Translations under genes and position numbers: made by a program
Shown: piece after piece, positions 10,534 through 21,838 of the stretch
How positions within the stretch are numbered: position 1 is the stretch's first letter
How the letters are laid out: every line of letters begins with the position of its first letter
The notes under the pieces: model-generated
Seen by the model: only the letters and a program-made list of their open reading frames with translations
Told to the model about the DNA's origin: nothing
The model's database searches: none
Assembly: GCA_963930655.1 (NCBI GenBank)
Contig: OZ005608.1
Coordinates: 19,617,271-19,681,270 of the forward strand
Direction: 5' to 3'
Length of the DNA stretch: 64,000 nucleotides
From: Myrica gale
Lineage: Eukaryota; Streptophyta; Magnoliopsida; Fagales; Myricaceae

Positions 10534-12269
10534 TACCTTACACATCTCCATATCAAGACAATAAATTTTCATATGTATCGAATACATCAAAAAGACCCAT
10601 ATCCATATAGCATGAATATGCTCCAAAATATAACTCATCAGTGTCATAAAATATCCAATATCAGTACCATATACACAACTAGCACCCATATCAACAACAT
10701 CGTAATGTGACAAAATACAGTGGCCTTACATCCAAAAGACACAACATCATGACAAAAATAAACAATATGGGTACTTCCAAAAGAGACACAACATTGCCCC
10801 AAAAAGAATAATAAAACTAGTCCTAATTATGCTGTCAGTATTCGGCCTCTTCATCTTCTCTTCAATCCTTTTGATGGCTTGCTCAATGGTAGGGACCACC
10901 ACCCTGGAGGAGCTTGCACTTGACTTATTCTGGTTTGCAATGAAACCAGTCCCAAATTGAGCCCATAATGTTTGTGGAGTGCCCCAACTCACTCTTACTG
11001 GTTCCCGAGTTGGTTCATGAGTTACTTAGTCCTCGCTAAGAATGTCCTCCACAACAGTAGGATCCTCCTTCCGAGTTCCATGACTTGATGAGCTACCAAA
11101 TTCCTACCAACTTGCCCCTCCAATCTTCCAGGCCTTCGATGCACCCTAGATCCAATCGAAGACAGTGGCTGTGATGCACTAGGTGGTCTAGTCTTCTTCC
11201 GCTTTGTGACAACAAATGTAGGCTGAGATGCAACCTCGATGACTGGAGTATGAGGTGCTGCGAGTGGAGGTGGTATGGTTTTTGCCGTTTTTCCTCCAGT
11301 TCTTGTTCTTGCTACAGGAGGTTGACGTTGAGTATTTGCTTCGTTCTACAAACAGGCTTCCAAAAGAAGCTGTTAATTTTCGACCATAAACATTCAAATA
11401 TAAAATATAAAATAAGTGCAAATTGACCATAAACATTCAAATAAGTGCACTTGTGGTGGGAAAGCAACTTGTGTAATTTTTTTATCTGCAGAACGTGAAC
11501 GAAAGAGACCCACATGCTTTCGAAAAGGTAAACAAATAACATATATAGATTACATCATGGGTTATGGGACCACTTCGACAAACCAATATTGAGTGAAAAG
11601 TAATCCCGACATCAGGGGACCAGAGTAAGCAACAAAGAAGAAGCCCGACACCAGGGGACCACAGTAAAGCAGGACTACTTTGGCAAACCCAAATTCCACA
11701 CAGAGAAGACAAATTCCACCCAAATCCAATACTATTTATGCATGCAAGTCACTCAAATTTGTGCCACCCATGCAAAATAACCCAACCTAACAAACATTGC
11801 TCGAAACATTGAGTTTCCGAAACTAGATCTACTATGCGAAAACCCTAAAATCAGAAGAACCCGTAATCAAAATATCGGAAGAAGCCTATCGCATACCTTT
11901 AACAGAGTTTGATTGATGATTGTTGCTCAACAAATGCGAAATGCTCAGCGTCGAAGACCTTGCCCTTGTAAGTTCGATTGTTGTTAATGCAAATGGAGAA
12001 CTGTCGAGAGGGAAAATAGATTTGGGCTAAGTGTTGGAGGGAGGGAATCAAGTCTTCAAGAAGAATGGAGGGCAAAACGGGAAGGAACTTTTTAAGTGTG
12101 TCACGTGGACGACACGTGCGCGTGTTACTGTCAGTTTTAACCGAGAAATTGGCTTCGAGGTGGGAATCGACTGAAATTAGAAGTTCGTGTGCCCAATATC
12201 ACGAAATCAAAACAAGGGGGTGCAAAGTGTCAGGCCCCATAGTTTAGTTGTGCAAAGTGTAATTTCTCC
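10534..12269 (-). mobile_element. MULE-like insertion fragment with one terminal repeat
   Basis: This segment interrupts copy C; the flanking sequences are contiguous at 20345. Its right edge, gtgcaaagtgtaatttctcc at 12250-12269, belongs to the same terminal-repeat family as the 1888-2891 element, with gcacgtgtcgtcc-like and tttcgtgata-like parts further in. Minus-strand open stretches within it (about 10750-11430, for example SWGTPQTLWAQFGTGFIANQ and a Pro/Lys/Arg-rich stretch) may be a decayed element protein, but I recognise no domain. The left terminal repeat is not found. Confidence 0.5.
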
Positions 12270-12471
12270 AAACAAACAAACAAACAAACAAACAAAAAAC
12301 CTTTGCAAAACTTTACCCCGCGCGATTTCCCTTGTAAATTTTACCCCAGCAAACCTTAACTCCACTTAACCCATTCTTCACCGAACTTTCGTCGACAGCC
12401 TCACTACCACTACTTTGCTCACCCATGCTATGAAGAATAAGCTACAGACTGTAAATGGTAGGTGATATGAC

Positions 12472-12507
<36 letters not shown>

Positions 12508-13396
12508 GGCTCTCTCTCTCTCCCTGCCTTTTACAGGTCAATTGATAGGTTGTTTGTTCTTATGGTCAATTTGTTTCGGGGGTTATTAACATAGGTTCTT
12601 TGTTCTTTGGTTTTGTTGTAAATAGATATAGCATCGGTATAATAAAATACCCTTTATTCCTTTAGATGCTCGAGTGCACACCATGTGATTTGTATATTTC
12701 CGACAATCTAGGAAATTTATTAGATGACATATGATTGTGTATATGTCCGACAATCTAGGAAATTCGTTAGATGACATCGGCTATTAACATTCTGTGTGAA
12801 AAATACAATTAACTTTTTGCTCATTCTGTCTTACAGGGGTAAAAATATTAGCATAAATATCAAAATGCATATGCCATTTTCCCAATTGCTATGCTTGTAC
12901 TCTTAGATCACAGCTTTCTGTATCATCTAAGTATATCGCCACTTGCAAGTGAATAATGCGAGTGCCAAAAGTTATCCTTTCTTCACGGTTACCCTGTTAC
13001 ACAGAGTAAATATTTGCTGCATACACTGAGCAAGAGCTCTCCTAATGGCTAAATTTATGTTTGTGTTGGGTTGAACTTAGCTTGTTTGGTATCAAGACCT
13101 TTTTCTAGTGACCTATTAAGCAGTGGGACCTTATTTCATGAATTGTTTGCAGAGAGACTTAGATGCACTTTTTGTATTCAATGTGGCTGAAAGGGAGCAT
13201 TTAGACAGGCTGACAGCAAGGCTTTTTTTTTCTTTCTTTTTTTTCTGATGTGGCATAAAATGAAGTAGGGAAAAATAATCGAAGAGACTGATTTACTTTA
13301 ATCTAATATCATAAGGATTATACATTTGAAATCATTATCACAGGGATGATTTTACGAAAGGCGAATACCGCGTGTATGGGTAAGGTTACATATATC
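12270..13396. other. Intervening DNA with microsatellite and short tandem repeat
   Basis: No gene is seen. The stretch contains (aaac)n at 12270-12295, a (ct)n tract near 12474-12502 and a second short ct tract near 12511-12522. It also has a roughly 49-bp tandem repeat with the unit tccgacaatctaggaaat at about 12698 and 12747. It lies between two halves of the duplicated copy C and is therefore inserted DNA. Confidence 0.5.
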
Positions 13397-13985
13397 CCTT
13401 TGTTATAATGCTTTTTGAATTTGTCACAATCTTCTACTCATCTCTGAGCTTTCACGGCGGCATCGCCCTTGAATCGGTAAGACCTTTATTCTCGCTTTTG
13501 GGAAAGCAAAAGTTTTGTAATTAAGAATTTTGATGGGTCTTTGGTTAGTTTAAAGAACTTATTAACTTATTCTGGGTTTTAGGAAAGCAAAAGGTTCTCT
13601 TGCATCGCTTCGTAGGTAAGAAAAGTATAAAGTTATCTTGCCGTACAGGTTTTGCTGCATTTCCCAGCAACAACTATCGAAAAGAAAGGCCAAGATCAAA
13701 ACCAAAAAAATATTATATGGAAAAAATAAAAGCATTCCGCATACGTAAATATCTAGAGAGAGTTCACTGCATGGACTGCAGAAATATAATAACAATGTAA
13801 GAATCTTTGCTTTATTGAGATTTGTTCTCAAAATCAAACAAAATCCTAGACGTACTGCATTCACAAATATCCCTACTTCATCATGAAATATTGCATAATT
13901 AGCGAGTCATATTATCTTATGACAGAATATTTTCCCGGATACCACTTTAGAAGTTTGGTTCTGTTGTTCTCCTATATAGGCAGGT
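13397..13985. repeat. Duplicated upstream region, copy C part 2
   Basis: This matches 20345-20760: ttgttataatgct, gaatttgtcacaatcttcta, ccgcccttgaatcg, agcaaaaggttctcttgcat and ataccactttagaagt. It continues the homology that breaks off at 10533. At 13985 homology breaks again and resumes at 15652. Confidence 0.8.
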
Positions 13986-14476
13986 TCAGGATATTTCATT
14001 TGAGGGAATTAATTTATTATAATTATTTAAATAAAATAAAAAATATAATTTCATATATGGATTGTAACTTATAACAAAAGAAAAGTACTCATAATGTTTT
14101 ATATCAACTTTAATTTGGATACATAAAAAAATCAAACACATGAAACTTATGATTTTATAAATCTTCTATTATAACTGAACTCGATGATCTTTAAAGAAAA
14201 GTCATCTATCAACAGTATATGTTAAAAGTTGCAGCAATTTCTTTCTTAAGTTTTGGGACTTGTCAGGGTAGCATATGTGGTCTACCTTAAAAGAGATAAA
14301 AGATTGAGAGTAGAAGAAAAACAGTTTGCCGCTAAAAGAAAAGATGTCCTTCAAAAGTTCAATAGTTTTGATTTTGATGAGAGACAATGTAGTCTAAGAA
14401 AACATGATAATATTTGCTTTGAAAAGAAAATTCCAACTTCAAAAACCTTAGAGGCAATATTTGCTTTGAAAAAAAA

Positions 14477-14868
14477 GGTTAATGCCCATTTTGGTCCTTG
14501 AGTTTTATGTCCTTTATCAAAATGGTCATTGGGTTTCAAACTTGATCAAATCAATCCTTAGGTTATTTTCATTTATCGTTTTAATCCTTCCATCCAATTT
14601 CGTCTCCCCCGTGCACAGTCAACTAACGGTGGGCCACATCACCACCAATAATACCACGACACATGTACGATTTAAAAAAAAACTCTAAAAGCGTCCACGT
14701 TGGCATATTCGTAAAAAAAAATCGAACAGAAGGAGACCCAAGGATCATTTTGATAAATGGGGGAGACAAATATGGATTGTAACCTAAGGACTTTTTTGAG
14801 CAAATTTGAAACCCAAGGATCATTTTGATAAATGACATAAAATCCAAGAACCAAAATGGGCATTAACC
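14477..14868. mobile_element. MITE with about 75-bp terminal inverted repeats
   Basis: The left end ggttaatgcccattttggtc and the right end accaaaatgggcattaacc are inverted copies extending about 75 bp each, through the region of tttatcaaaatggtcattgg. The element is non-coding. It is flanked by A-rich 9-mers (gaaaaaaaa and caaaaaaaa), consistent with a MULE-type target duplication but weak because of low complexity. Confidence 0.75.
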
Positions 14869-15199
14869 CAAAAAAAAATTCAACTTGAAAAGCCGCCTTC
14901 AAAAGAAGTCTGAAATTTTGTATTTCAAAAACTATAAGGCATATATTTGCGTAGAAAAAGCCTTCTTTAACGGGTCAATTGAAATGAAATTTCAATATTT
15001 ATGTAGCATTGACAACCATCTAGGAGAATTTTTCAAAATTATATTCCTTAATCATAGGAATTTTCTTAATATTAATTAAATTCTTTAAAAGTTGTGTAGA
15101 TATGAACGAATTTTCCAAAAAAAATTGGGAAATTGGGGTGCAGGATGACTATGTGGGGAGAATTTTTTTCCAAAATCCCTTAATATAGGAATTTTTTCA

Positions 15200-15651
15200 A
15201 AACTTTTGGCTGTGGTGGCCCCCTCCCACTTCCCCTAATCTATTACAGTTCACAAAGTATTCTTACCATCCTTAGCCTCCAACGACTCCATTTTCTTTTA
15301 TTTACTTGCATTGTATAGCTGATTATTTCTTTACTTGTTTTCATTTCCTTTATACACAGATTCTTAAATGTAATATATATACATGTACGCAAATCAATAA
15401 CATATAGCAATTTTCTTAAATCTCTCGACGTATTGTCACAAATCTCAACATGGTTTCAGAGGAAGTGATTTTTCCATTGTCTCCATGCCCAGCTCTCAAT
15501 CTTACTCTAATTTGGAGATCTCCCGTCCTTCATCCAAAACTCACCTGGACGTCACCTCTCCTTTTTTTCTCCATTCATCTGACTACCCTGGAGCCATTTT
15601 GGTCCCCACCATCCTCAATGGTGACAACTACCTCAACAAGATCCGTCGTGT
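15200..15651 (+). mobile_element. Ty1/copia 5' relic (LTR edge, primer site, start of gag)
   Basis: An LTR-like stretch ends near 15450 and is followed by catggtttcagagg, resembling the copia tRNA-Met primer-binding region. A gag N-terminal stretch follows at about 15485-15645 (SSKTHLDVTSPFFLHSSDYP then GAILVPTILNGDNYLNK), typical of plant copia. The relic is broken and short, and ends where the host duplication (copy C part 3) resumes. Confidence 0.7.
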
Positions 15652-15860
15652 AGGGCTTCTGGGTATTTCAATAATATATGTTTGATGCTTTTACCGTCTC
15701 AATGGTAGGCGAGGGGGAGGTGTACAGTAGAACGAAAAGAATACACAATTTAAAGGGTAGATTATCGTGGTATCCAACAAGTCCAAATTAACTTCGATCA
15801 TCCGTCCACAACTCCCAAGCCTGTTTTCATTTGAAATCATTGTCATTTTATTGAGGACTA
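15652..15860. repeat. Duplicated upstream region, copy C part 3
   Basis: This matches 965-1160 of copy A (gatgcttttaccgtctca, taggcgaggggaggtgtaca with one extra g) and, with a gap, 20745-20850. The block with the aacgaaaagaatac motif is present here and in copy A but missing from the copy beside nMAT4. Confidence 0.8.
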
Positions 15861-16110
15861 AGAGTTCATCAATTTATAAGATTAGTGTGAAGCACTCAAA
15901 AATTGAGAGGATATTTAAAGCTACACACATATATAAGGAGCTAGAGTAAGTGACTAGCTATTATAAAATCCTGCATTCTTCCAGTATTATAAAAGCTACA
16001 CACTAATCAAAGGAAATGGATTCTTGACAAACAGTGCGAAGCAGGTAAGATTTTTTACATGTACACTCTAAAAAGCAAAACTTAATAATGTAGACCACAT
16101 ACATTAAAAG

Positions 16111-17033
16111 ATTAATTATCAACTGGGCCTCGTTTTCTAGAGTGAGAGTGTCTGCCCTCTCTCTAGACCCTTCCTCCTCTTTCTTCTGAACCTTTTTTCT
16201 AGCAGTCTTCTTCGACGACTGTCTCTCCCTTCCCTCTTCCTCTCTTCCCTTTTCATCCCCCTTGTATGTTCTTTATCTTCTCCCCTCCAGTACTGCAGCT
16301 TTTGGCTCCTTTGTTTTGCCTTGTTTCATAGTGAGATCTAGCCGGTTTGGAAGATTTTTGGCGGCCACGATCAGCATGACAGAGCTCCTCAGCTCCAGGC
16401 GCTCCTGTGCTCCTATGTTTGGAGCTAGTGTGGCAACGCGTGACAACCCACGTGTACGTCTTTTTTATGCTCTGTTTGGATTGCTCCTTGTGGTTTTCTA
16501 CGGCCATGTGTTCTAGTCAATTGTCTCTGGGGTTCTTTTGTTGTGCGCTTTACTTTTTTTATTGGTATTTCTAATAATTTCATTTCTCTGGGCTTTTGTG
16601 GGAAGGATCTCGGGGCATCCTCATTGTCAAGGAGTCTCCCTACAGATATGAAACTGTTAGTTGCCGCTTCCTCTTTGCAGTGGCTACTCAGCAGGTTTTG
16701 GCTATTCGTGTTTTTCTCCCTTGTGACTGTGTTGTTATGGACGAGTTTCTGGGGACTCCAGCGAACAATATTTCCGCTAGTGGTGGAGATTGCTTCGGGT
16801 CTTTGGACCTGTTTCAAAACTATAGGCCTTTTGGCCATCTGTATGAGACCTTTATGGCCATCTAGATTCAGAACTTTGAGGCAATTAGATGTATAGTCCT
16901 TCGGGCCTTTAATATTGTTGTTATGGGCTTTATGTCTCTGTTCATTGTAACCGGTATTAGAGACTTATTTGTATTCAGCATTGTTGTAATGTTTCTAGTG
17001 AAATGAATTTTCAAGTTTGCTTAGAAAAAAAAG
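16111..17033 (+). mobile_element. Non-autonomous LINE-like retroposon, copy 1
   Basis: The stretch begins with a CT-rich block and ends agtttgcttagaaaaaaaa. It matches 38200-39134, most clearly over the last 250 bp (cgggtctttggacc, ccttcgggc, tgttgttatggg, agtgaaatgaatttt). Flanking direct repeats are acatacattaaaag (16097-16110) and acatattaaaag (17034-17045), a target duplication with a 2-bp gap. The A-tail and variable-length duplication point to LINE-mediated insertion. The open frames inside look accidental. Confidence 0.7.
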
Positions 17034-17314
17034 ACATATTAAAAGTTCCAAATCATTCCTGTACTTGCAGAGAACAACCCACGGGCTGCTCTACTCTTCC
17101 ACTCCCTAGAAAGTCGACTCATCGATCACCTGCAGATTGAAAGAACTTGTCCTAATAAGCAAAACAATAGTAACTTACTTACATTAAAAAAAAAAAAGGC
17201 AATGGTAACTAGGACCAAACCTGTCTGTCTCACTGGATTCCATTTTCGTGAAATATCCTAATGGTTTCACTTGAGAATCCTACACAAGATCATCAATTGG
17301 AAGTTATCACAATA

Positions 17315-19966
17315 TTATTGGCAAAGCTTGAAGAAATGAATAGGCTGGTATTGTGTTTGAATAGACACATACGCATCATGTACAAACATAAGATAGCCAT
17401 GGTCAACAAGAACTTGATGTAAGATGGGCATGAACTCGGGCCAGTATCCAGTAAGCTCTTCATCAACCTCTTCTGCAGTCAATTTCTTACCCCCTAGCTA
17501 TAGCACCGAAAAATTGGGTAAAAACCCACAAGACACTTTAGATCTTAATTCTTGCTCATGAATCTATGATTTCGGGCATTTATGAACTTACCTCCTGATT
17601 AGCAATGTCTGCAAAGTGCACCACAATATTTCTGCTAAACCTCATAAAAGATGAAGCCGAATGATCATACGGGCCCCGATTAAGCACCATACTAAAAGTC
17701 CCAACGTTACGCTTCCAATGATATTTGGGAAGTTTTTCATTTAGTTCTAACTCAAACGACATTTCCTTCTTTCCAAAACGCAAGAAGGTAAAAGCAATCA
17801 CCCTGTAGCACAATCTCTGTAAAGGGGACAGGAAACTTGGATGATACTCGATGTTGAGCAACCTGGACCCGATCGTCACTAAGTTAATTAGAAAGAGGTT
17901 CTAAATAAGAAATATGTGAGTGTAGGCCGTATTCTGGATAGTAGTTGATCTACGTACCGGCTGGGTTCTGTTGTCGAAATGTAGGTGAGAAGCAACTCAA
18001 GTTCTGTTGGAATGGTCTGTCGTTCCCTATGAAAGCAACTTCTAACAATGGCGGCCAAGCTCAAATAATCATCCACATACTTCTTTGAGACATCTTTCAC
18101 CATCCCCGTAATCTTCCCTCGACCATTGACAATCACAATATTTAACTCACTTAGGTTGCCATGACACCTGTTTTCCACCTGGTGGAGATAACCAATGCCC
18201 CTTAAAACATCCCTGTTACGTAGATAAAGAAGAAGAAAAAAAAGGTCAAAATCTAGAGAAAGGTTTCGGCAAATACAAAATAATTTAAACATTACCTAAG
18301 TATTTGAAGAAACTGTAGATTCAGGTTTTTTCGCTGACGATCAAATAGAGAATTCTCAAGCAACCACTGTTGAAAATTTTGTTCGATCACGTAGCAAACT
18401 TCGTCACAGTTCGCATTGGAATAATAAAGATTCCTTAACACGAACTCATTAGAGCATGCAGCTGCTGCTAAATCATGCGATTCTCTGCTTATTGAATGAG
18501 CCCAGGGTGCAACAATATTACATATGACATCGCCTGCGTTCTCTATGTTGACTTGATACACCCCGTCAACTTGATGTTTCAGCTTCTGATTCATGAAACC
18601 ACAAGTTGTTTCCGCCATTATTGTATAACAATGAGTACAATTGGAGGATTTTACATTTCTTATTTCTCTTAAATACTAATTACCAGTTACCCAAAAAAAA
18701 TTATTGGGCCCAAAAGTTCATTGTCACCAATATTGATGCCACAACTCATAACCTGTGCCAATTATGCAGTAACTACAAATTTAAAGGTGAAATGTAATAA
18801 TTGATGAGCAGCTTAAATATTACATGTATTGAGCCTAACAATTAGGGAAGAATGAGTGTTAGAAAAAATAATTTAAATAATAAATTACTTAATATAATTT
18901 AATAAGTAATTTAAATAATCTGATTTTTTTTCTTTCCTATCAAACTGCTGGATTATGCACTAATATTGGGCATACTAAAAATTTCATGGCGTACCCTGCT
19001 TAAATCAAGAGAAGTATCCATCTGTGGCAGAAGAACAAGAGCCACTGGAAGCACCATTGCAGCGGCAACCGCACGGCTGTCAAGTCTCTCACTTAGAACC
19101 TATCTCATCACCAATTGAATCTTGAATGCATTAGAAAAAGAAAAAAAATACAAGCACACACCCACAGTTCTCGGCACTTCACTCATAAACACTCAGAGAG
19201 AAGGTCAGGGAGATAGCACATCGCTTACAGAGTATACAGAAGTGGAAGCACCGATCACTAATACAGACACCAAAAAATTTGTTGTCTTTCTTTTCAGATA
19301 GCCCAAGTATGCACCGATATTAGGCATACTCAAATTTTTATGACATGCCGTGACTAAATGAAGATAACCATCCATCCATGGCAAAAGAACTAGAGCGATT
19401 GGAAGCACAATTGCAGCGGCAACCGCACAGCTATCAAGTCTCTTTGCTAGAACCTACATCTCATCACCCATGTAATCGTTAGTGCATCGCAGTAAGGCAA
19501 GTACACTCCTAGAGTTCAGGGTACTTCACGCATATATACCCAAAGAGAGAGAGAGAGACAGCACATCACTTACAGTGAATACAGAAATGGAAGCGTAGAT
19601 CACGAACAGAAACTCCAAAACTTTTACCGCCTTTCCTATCAAATAGCTCAAGTATGCACGAAGACTATGCATACTCAAAGTTTCATGACATGTCGTGCTT
19701 AAATCAGGAAAAACATCCATCCGTGGCAGAAGAATAAGAGCCATTGGAACCACAATATCCCAGGCAAAGTTATCAACCATCTCATTTAGAACCTACGTCT
19801 CATCACAAAAGAACAAGTACCCATCCACAGTTCACGGCAATTCACGCATATACAATCAAAGAGAGAGAGACAGAGACAACACATCACTTACATAGAATAC
19901 ATAAGTGAAAGCAGAGATCACTGACAGAGACACCAAAACTTTTACTGCCTTCTCATTTCTTGTCAT
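17315..19966 (-). CDS. Pseudokinase-KEN nuclease protein, gene 1 (IRE1/RNase L-like)
   Basis: Candidate exons on the minus strand are 19892-19966, 19574-19792, 19229-19453, about 18955-19101, 18296-18618, 17958-18212, 17592-17862 and a last one ending at stop 17315. The first encodes a short N-terminus with one hydrophobic helix (KVLVSLSVISAFTYVFY). The next three are repeats of one membrane-like exon. The kinase part reads DVLRGIGYLH, then CHGNLSELNIVIVNGRGKIT: HRD has become HGN and no DFG is present, so it should be catalytically dead. After HPSFLSPLQRLCY, as in IRE1 before its KEN domain, come KYHWKRNVGTF and FMRFSRNIVVHFADI, keeping the R-N-x3-H of the KEN ribonuclease, then EELTGYWPEFMPILHQVL. 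Weak points are no clear acceptor before the 18618 exon (it starts with its own ATG) and a doubtful frame at the last acceptor. It is predicted to be a membrane-associated RNA-cleaving or scaffold protein; function is inferred. Confidence 0.6.
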
Positions 19967-19984
19967 TTTCTTCGTTTCTTTTTA

Positions 19985-20760
19985 AAGTTTTGAAGTACAC
20001 CTCGTAGCTCTGTGAGCGTTTCTGCAGTTAACGACCAAAATTCAAGAAACGCGGCATGCTTCTCTAATTTATCTTGCGACAAGAGAAGTAATCTCAACTT
20101 AATGGTTCTGTATGTGTGTGCCCCGTACTACCTGCTTCAGCTGTTTGATGGAGTCAATCTTGCAGTGAGTCCTTTGCGCTCCCAATTGAGTCTACGCGGA
20201 AATCTCCAATTCATCCACTCAGCACAAAACTATATTGCGATGAAAAGGAAAGGGGGTAAAGTCAAACCTCCAGGTCTTGTAGTTTTGATAAATTTTCTAT
20301 TCTGGCTTGAACCAATCACTTTTCCTTTCAGCTTCTATTCTTTTTGTTATAATGCTTACTGAATTTGTCACAATCTTCTACTCCTGTCTGGGCTTACACA
20401 GCGGCACCGCCCTTGAATCGAACGACTAGTTTCTGTGGCAACTTGTAGCTGTCTGAGAGAGAATTGAAGGACTATGTTCTAACTGGCGTTGCCCTTGGGT
20501 TGTTAGTATTATGCCCACAAACACGTAATTCTGAATTTTGATGGGTTATTTGCTGAGTTGAAAGACCTTTAATCTTGCTTTGAGAAAGCAGAAGGTTCTC
20601 TTGCATTGCTTCGTAGGTAAGCAAAGTGGAAAGGTCTCTAGCCGTACAGGTTCTGCTGCATTTCCCCAGCAGCATCTATCCAAGATCAAAATAAATAAAT
20701 AAATTATGGAAAAAATCATAAAGGATACCACTTTGGAAGTCTGATTCTGCTGTTCATATA
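19985..20760. promoter_or_regulatory. Upstream region of KEN gene 1, shared with copy C
   Basis: This immediate 5' flank of minus-strand gene 1 is the reference for the repeated block also found at 10119-10533 plus 13397-13985. Shorter parts recur at about 33985-34060, 34900-34930 and 36290-36400 (agtagtctgagcttggttct-like core). Its repeated presence next to the first exon of each gene copy supports a promoter or 5' leader role. No core promoter element is assigned. Confidence 0.5.
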
Positions 20761-21190
20761 GGGCTTCTGTATATGAGATCCGTCAAGTCCAAACTTTGAT
20801 CATCCCTCCACAACCCCAAGCCTGTTTTCATTTAAAATCATTCATTTTTTACTTGCTTTTACATGTGATGTGTATACATGTGTCCCAATCTAACTTCTTT
20901 CTCTTGATTGAATCTGTGTAATACTAAGGGAAAAGTTAATTATGTATTATGAAGAAAATTAATAGTCAAGAATCGAGAGAAATCTGAAGAACAAAATGCA
21001 TTGGATGAAAACAGAGCACCGGGATCATGTCGAAAGAATGAGCGCACCAAAAAGGTGGAAATCCAAACTTTTGTTGGGCATGTACTCGTCTATTAATATT
21101 TTCTCTCCTCGCTCGATACAATAACCCAAGAGTCTGACAAGATTTCAGTGCTGGAGCTTTGAAATTAGTATTGTCTCATCTCTGAACTCC

Positions 21191-21403
21191 TCAGGCCCTG
21201 TCCAGATCTTTTTGAAAGCTTTTCACCGCAATTTCCTCATCCTGCCCTTGAGGAGTTTCCCCAATGAAAACAAACACAAACTCTTTAAACAGCTCCAAAA
21301 CCTCTTTCTCCAAGCTTTTTTGCAGCTGTGAAATTGTCGATCGGTTGCAGCTGATACACTCTTTTAACGTCACATGCAGTCTTTCTTGTGTTTTTTTCAG
21401 CAA
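21191..21403 (-). CDS. Short open stretch of unknown nature
   Basis: Seventy-one codons encode an amphipathic, Glu/Lys/Phe-rich peptide (SLEKEVLELFKEFVFVFIGE, then TPQGQDEEIAVKSFQKDLDR). The composition looks more protein-like than most chance frames, and the frame ends in a stop. I recognise no family. It starts just where homology to copy A stops, so it belongs to the segment present only at the nMAT4 locus. It could be an exon of a lost divergent gene. Confidence 0.25.
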   Translation of the reverse strand: MLKKTQERLHVTLKECISCNRSTISQLQKSLEKEVLELFKEFVFVFIGETPQGQDEEIAVKSFQKDLDRA

Positions 21404-21838
21404 AATTAATAAATCAAAAAAATTAAGCTGTATCGAAAATTAGTTGAGGCTGCACTGTGTTAAATTTAAATTATTTAAGATGTAAATTACAAAATAATAT
21501 GATAGCGGAAGTTGCAAAATTTATTTTTCTCTAATAACTATTTGTGGAAGGGTCTCAATCAACTAATTAACATGTCTTCTTTCGCCGAAATCAGAAACAG
21601 AAAATCGGAAAACATATTACACTTCCCTACGGCCCTACCCAGTAACCCAAGGCCCTTTGCTCCTCGGGCCAGGGTTTTAGCCGAAGGGGTTTTGCTGAGC
21701 TCATCGGATTCTCAACCTCTTGAAGAACACCTCGAAGGGGTTTCAGCGGCCATGTAAGCTCCCAACTCTCGTTTTCTCCACTGAATTTCATTTTTTACTT
21801 GTTAAGGAAGACGACATAACCCACTGAAGAAACCTCTA

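Noticed and set aside
16425-16896. Overlapping open frames of 117-137 codons on both strands
   Set aside because: They lie in retroposon copy 1 and are not shared with copy 2.
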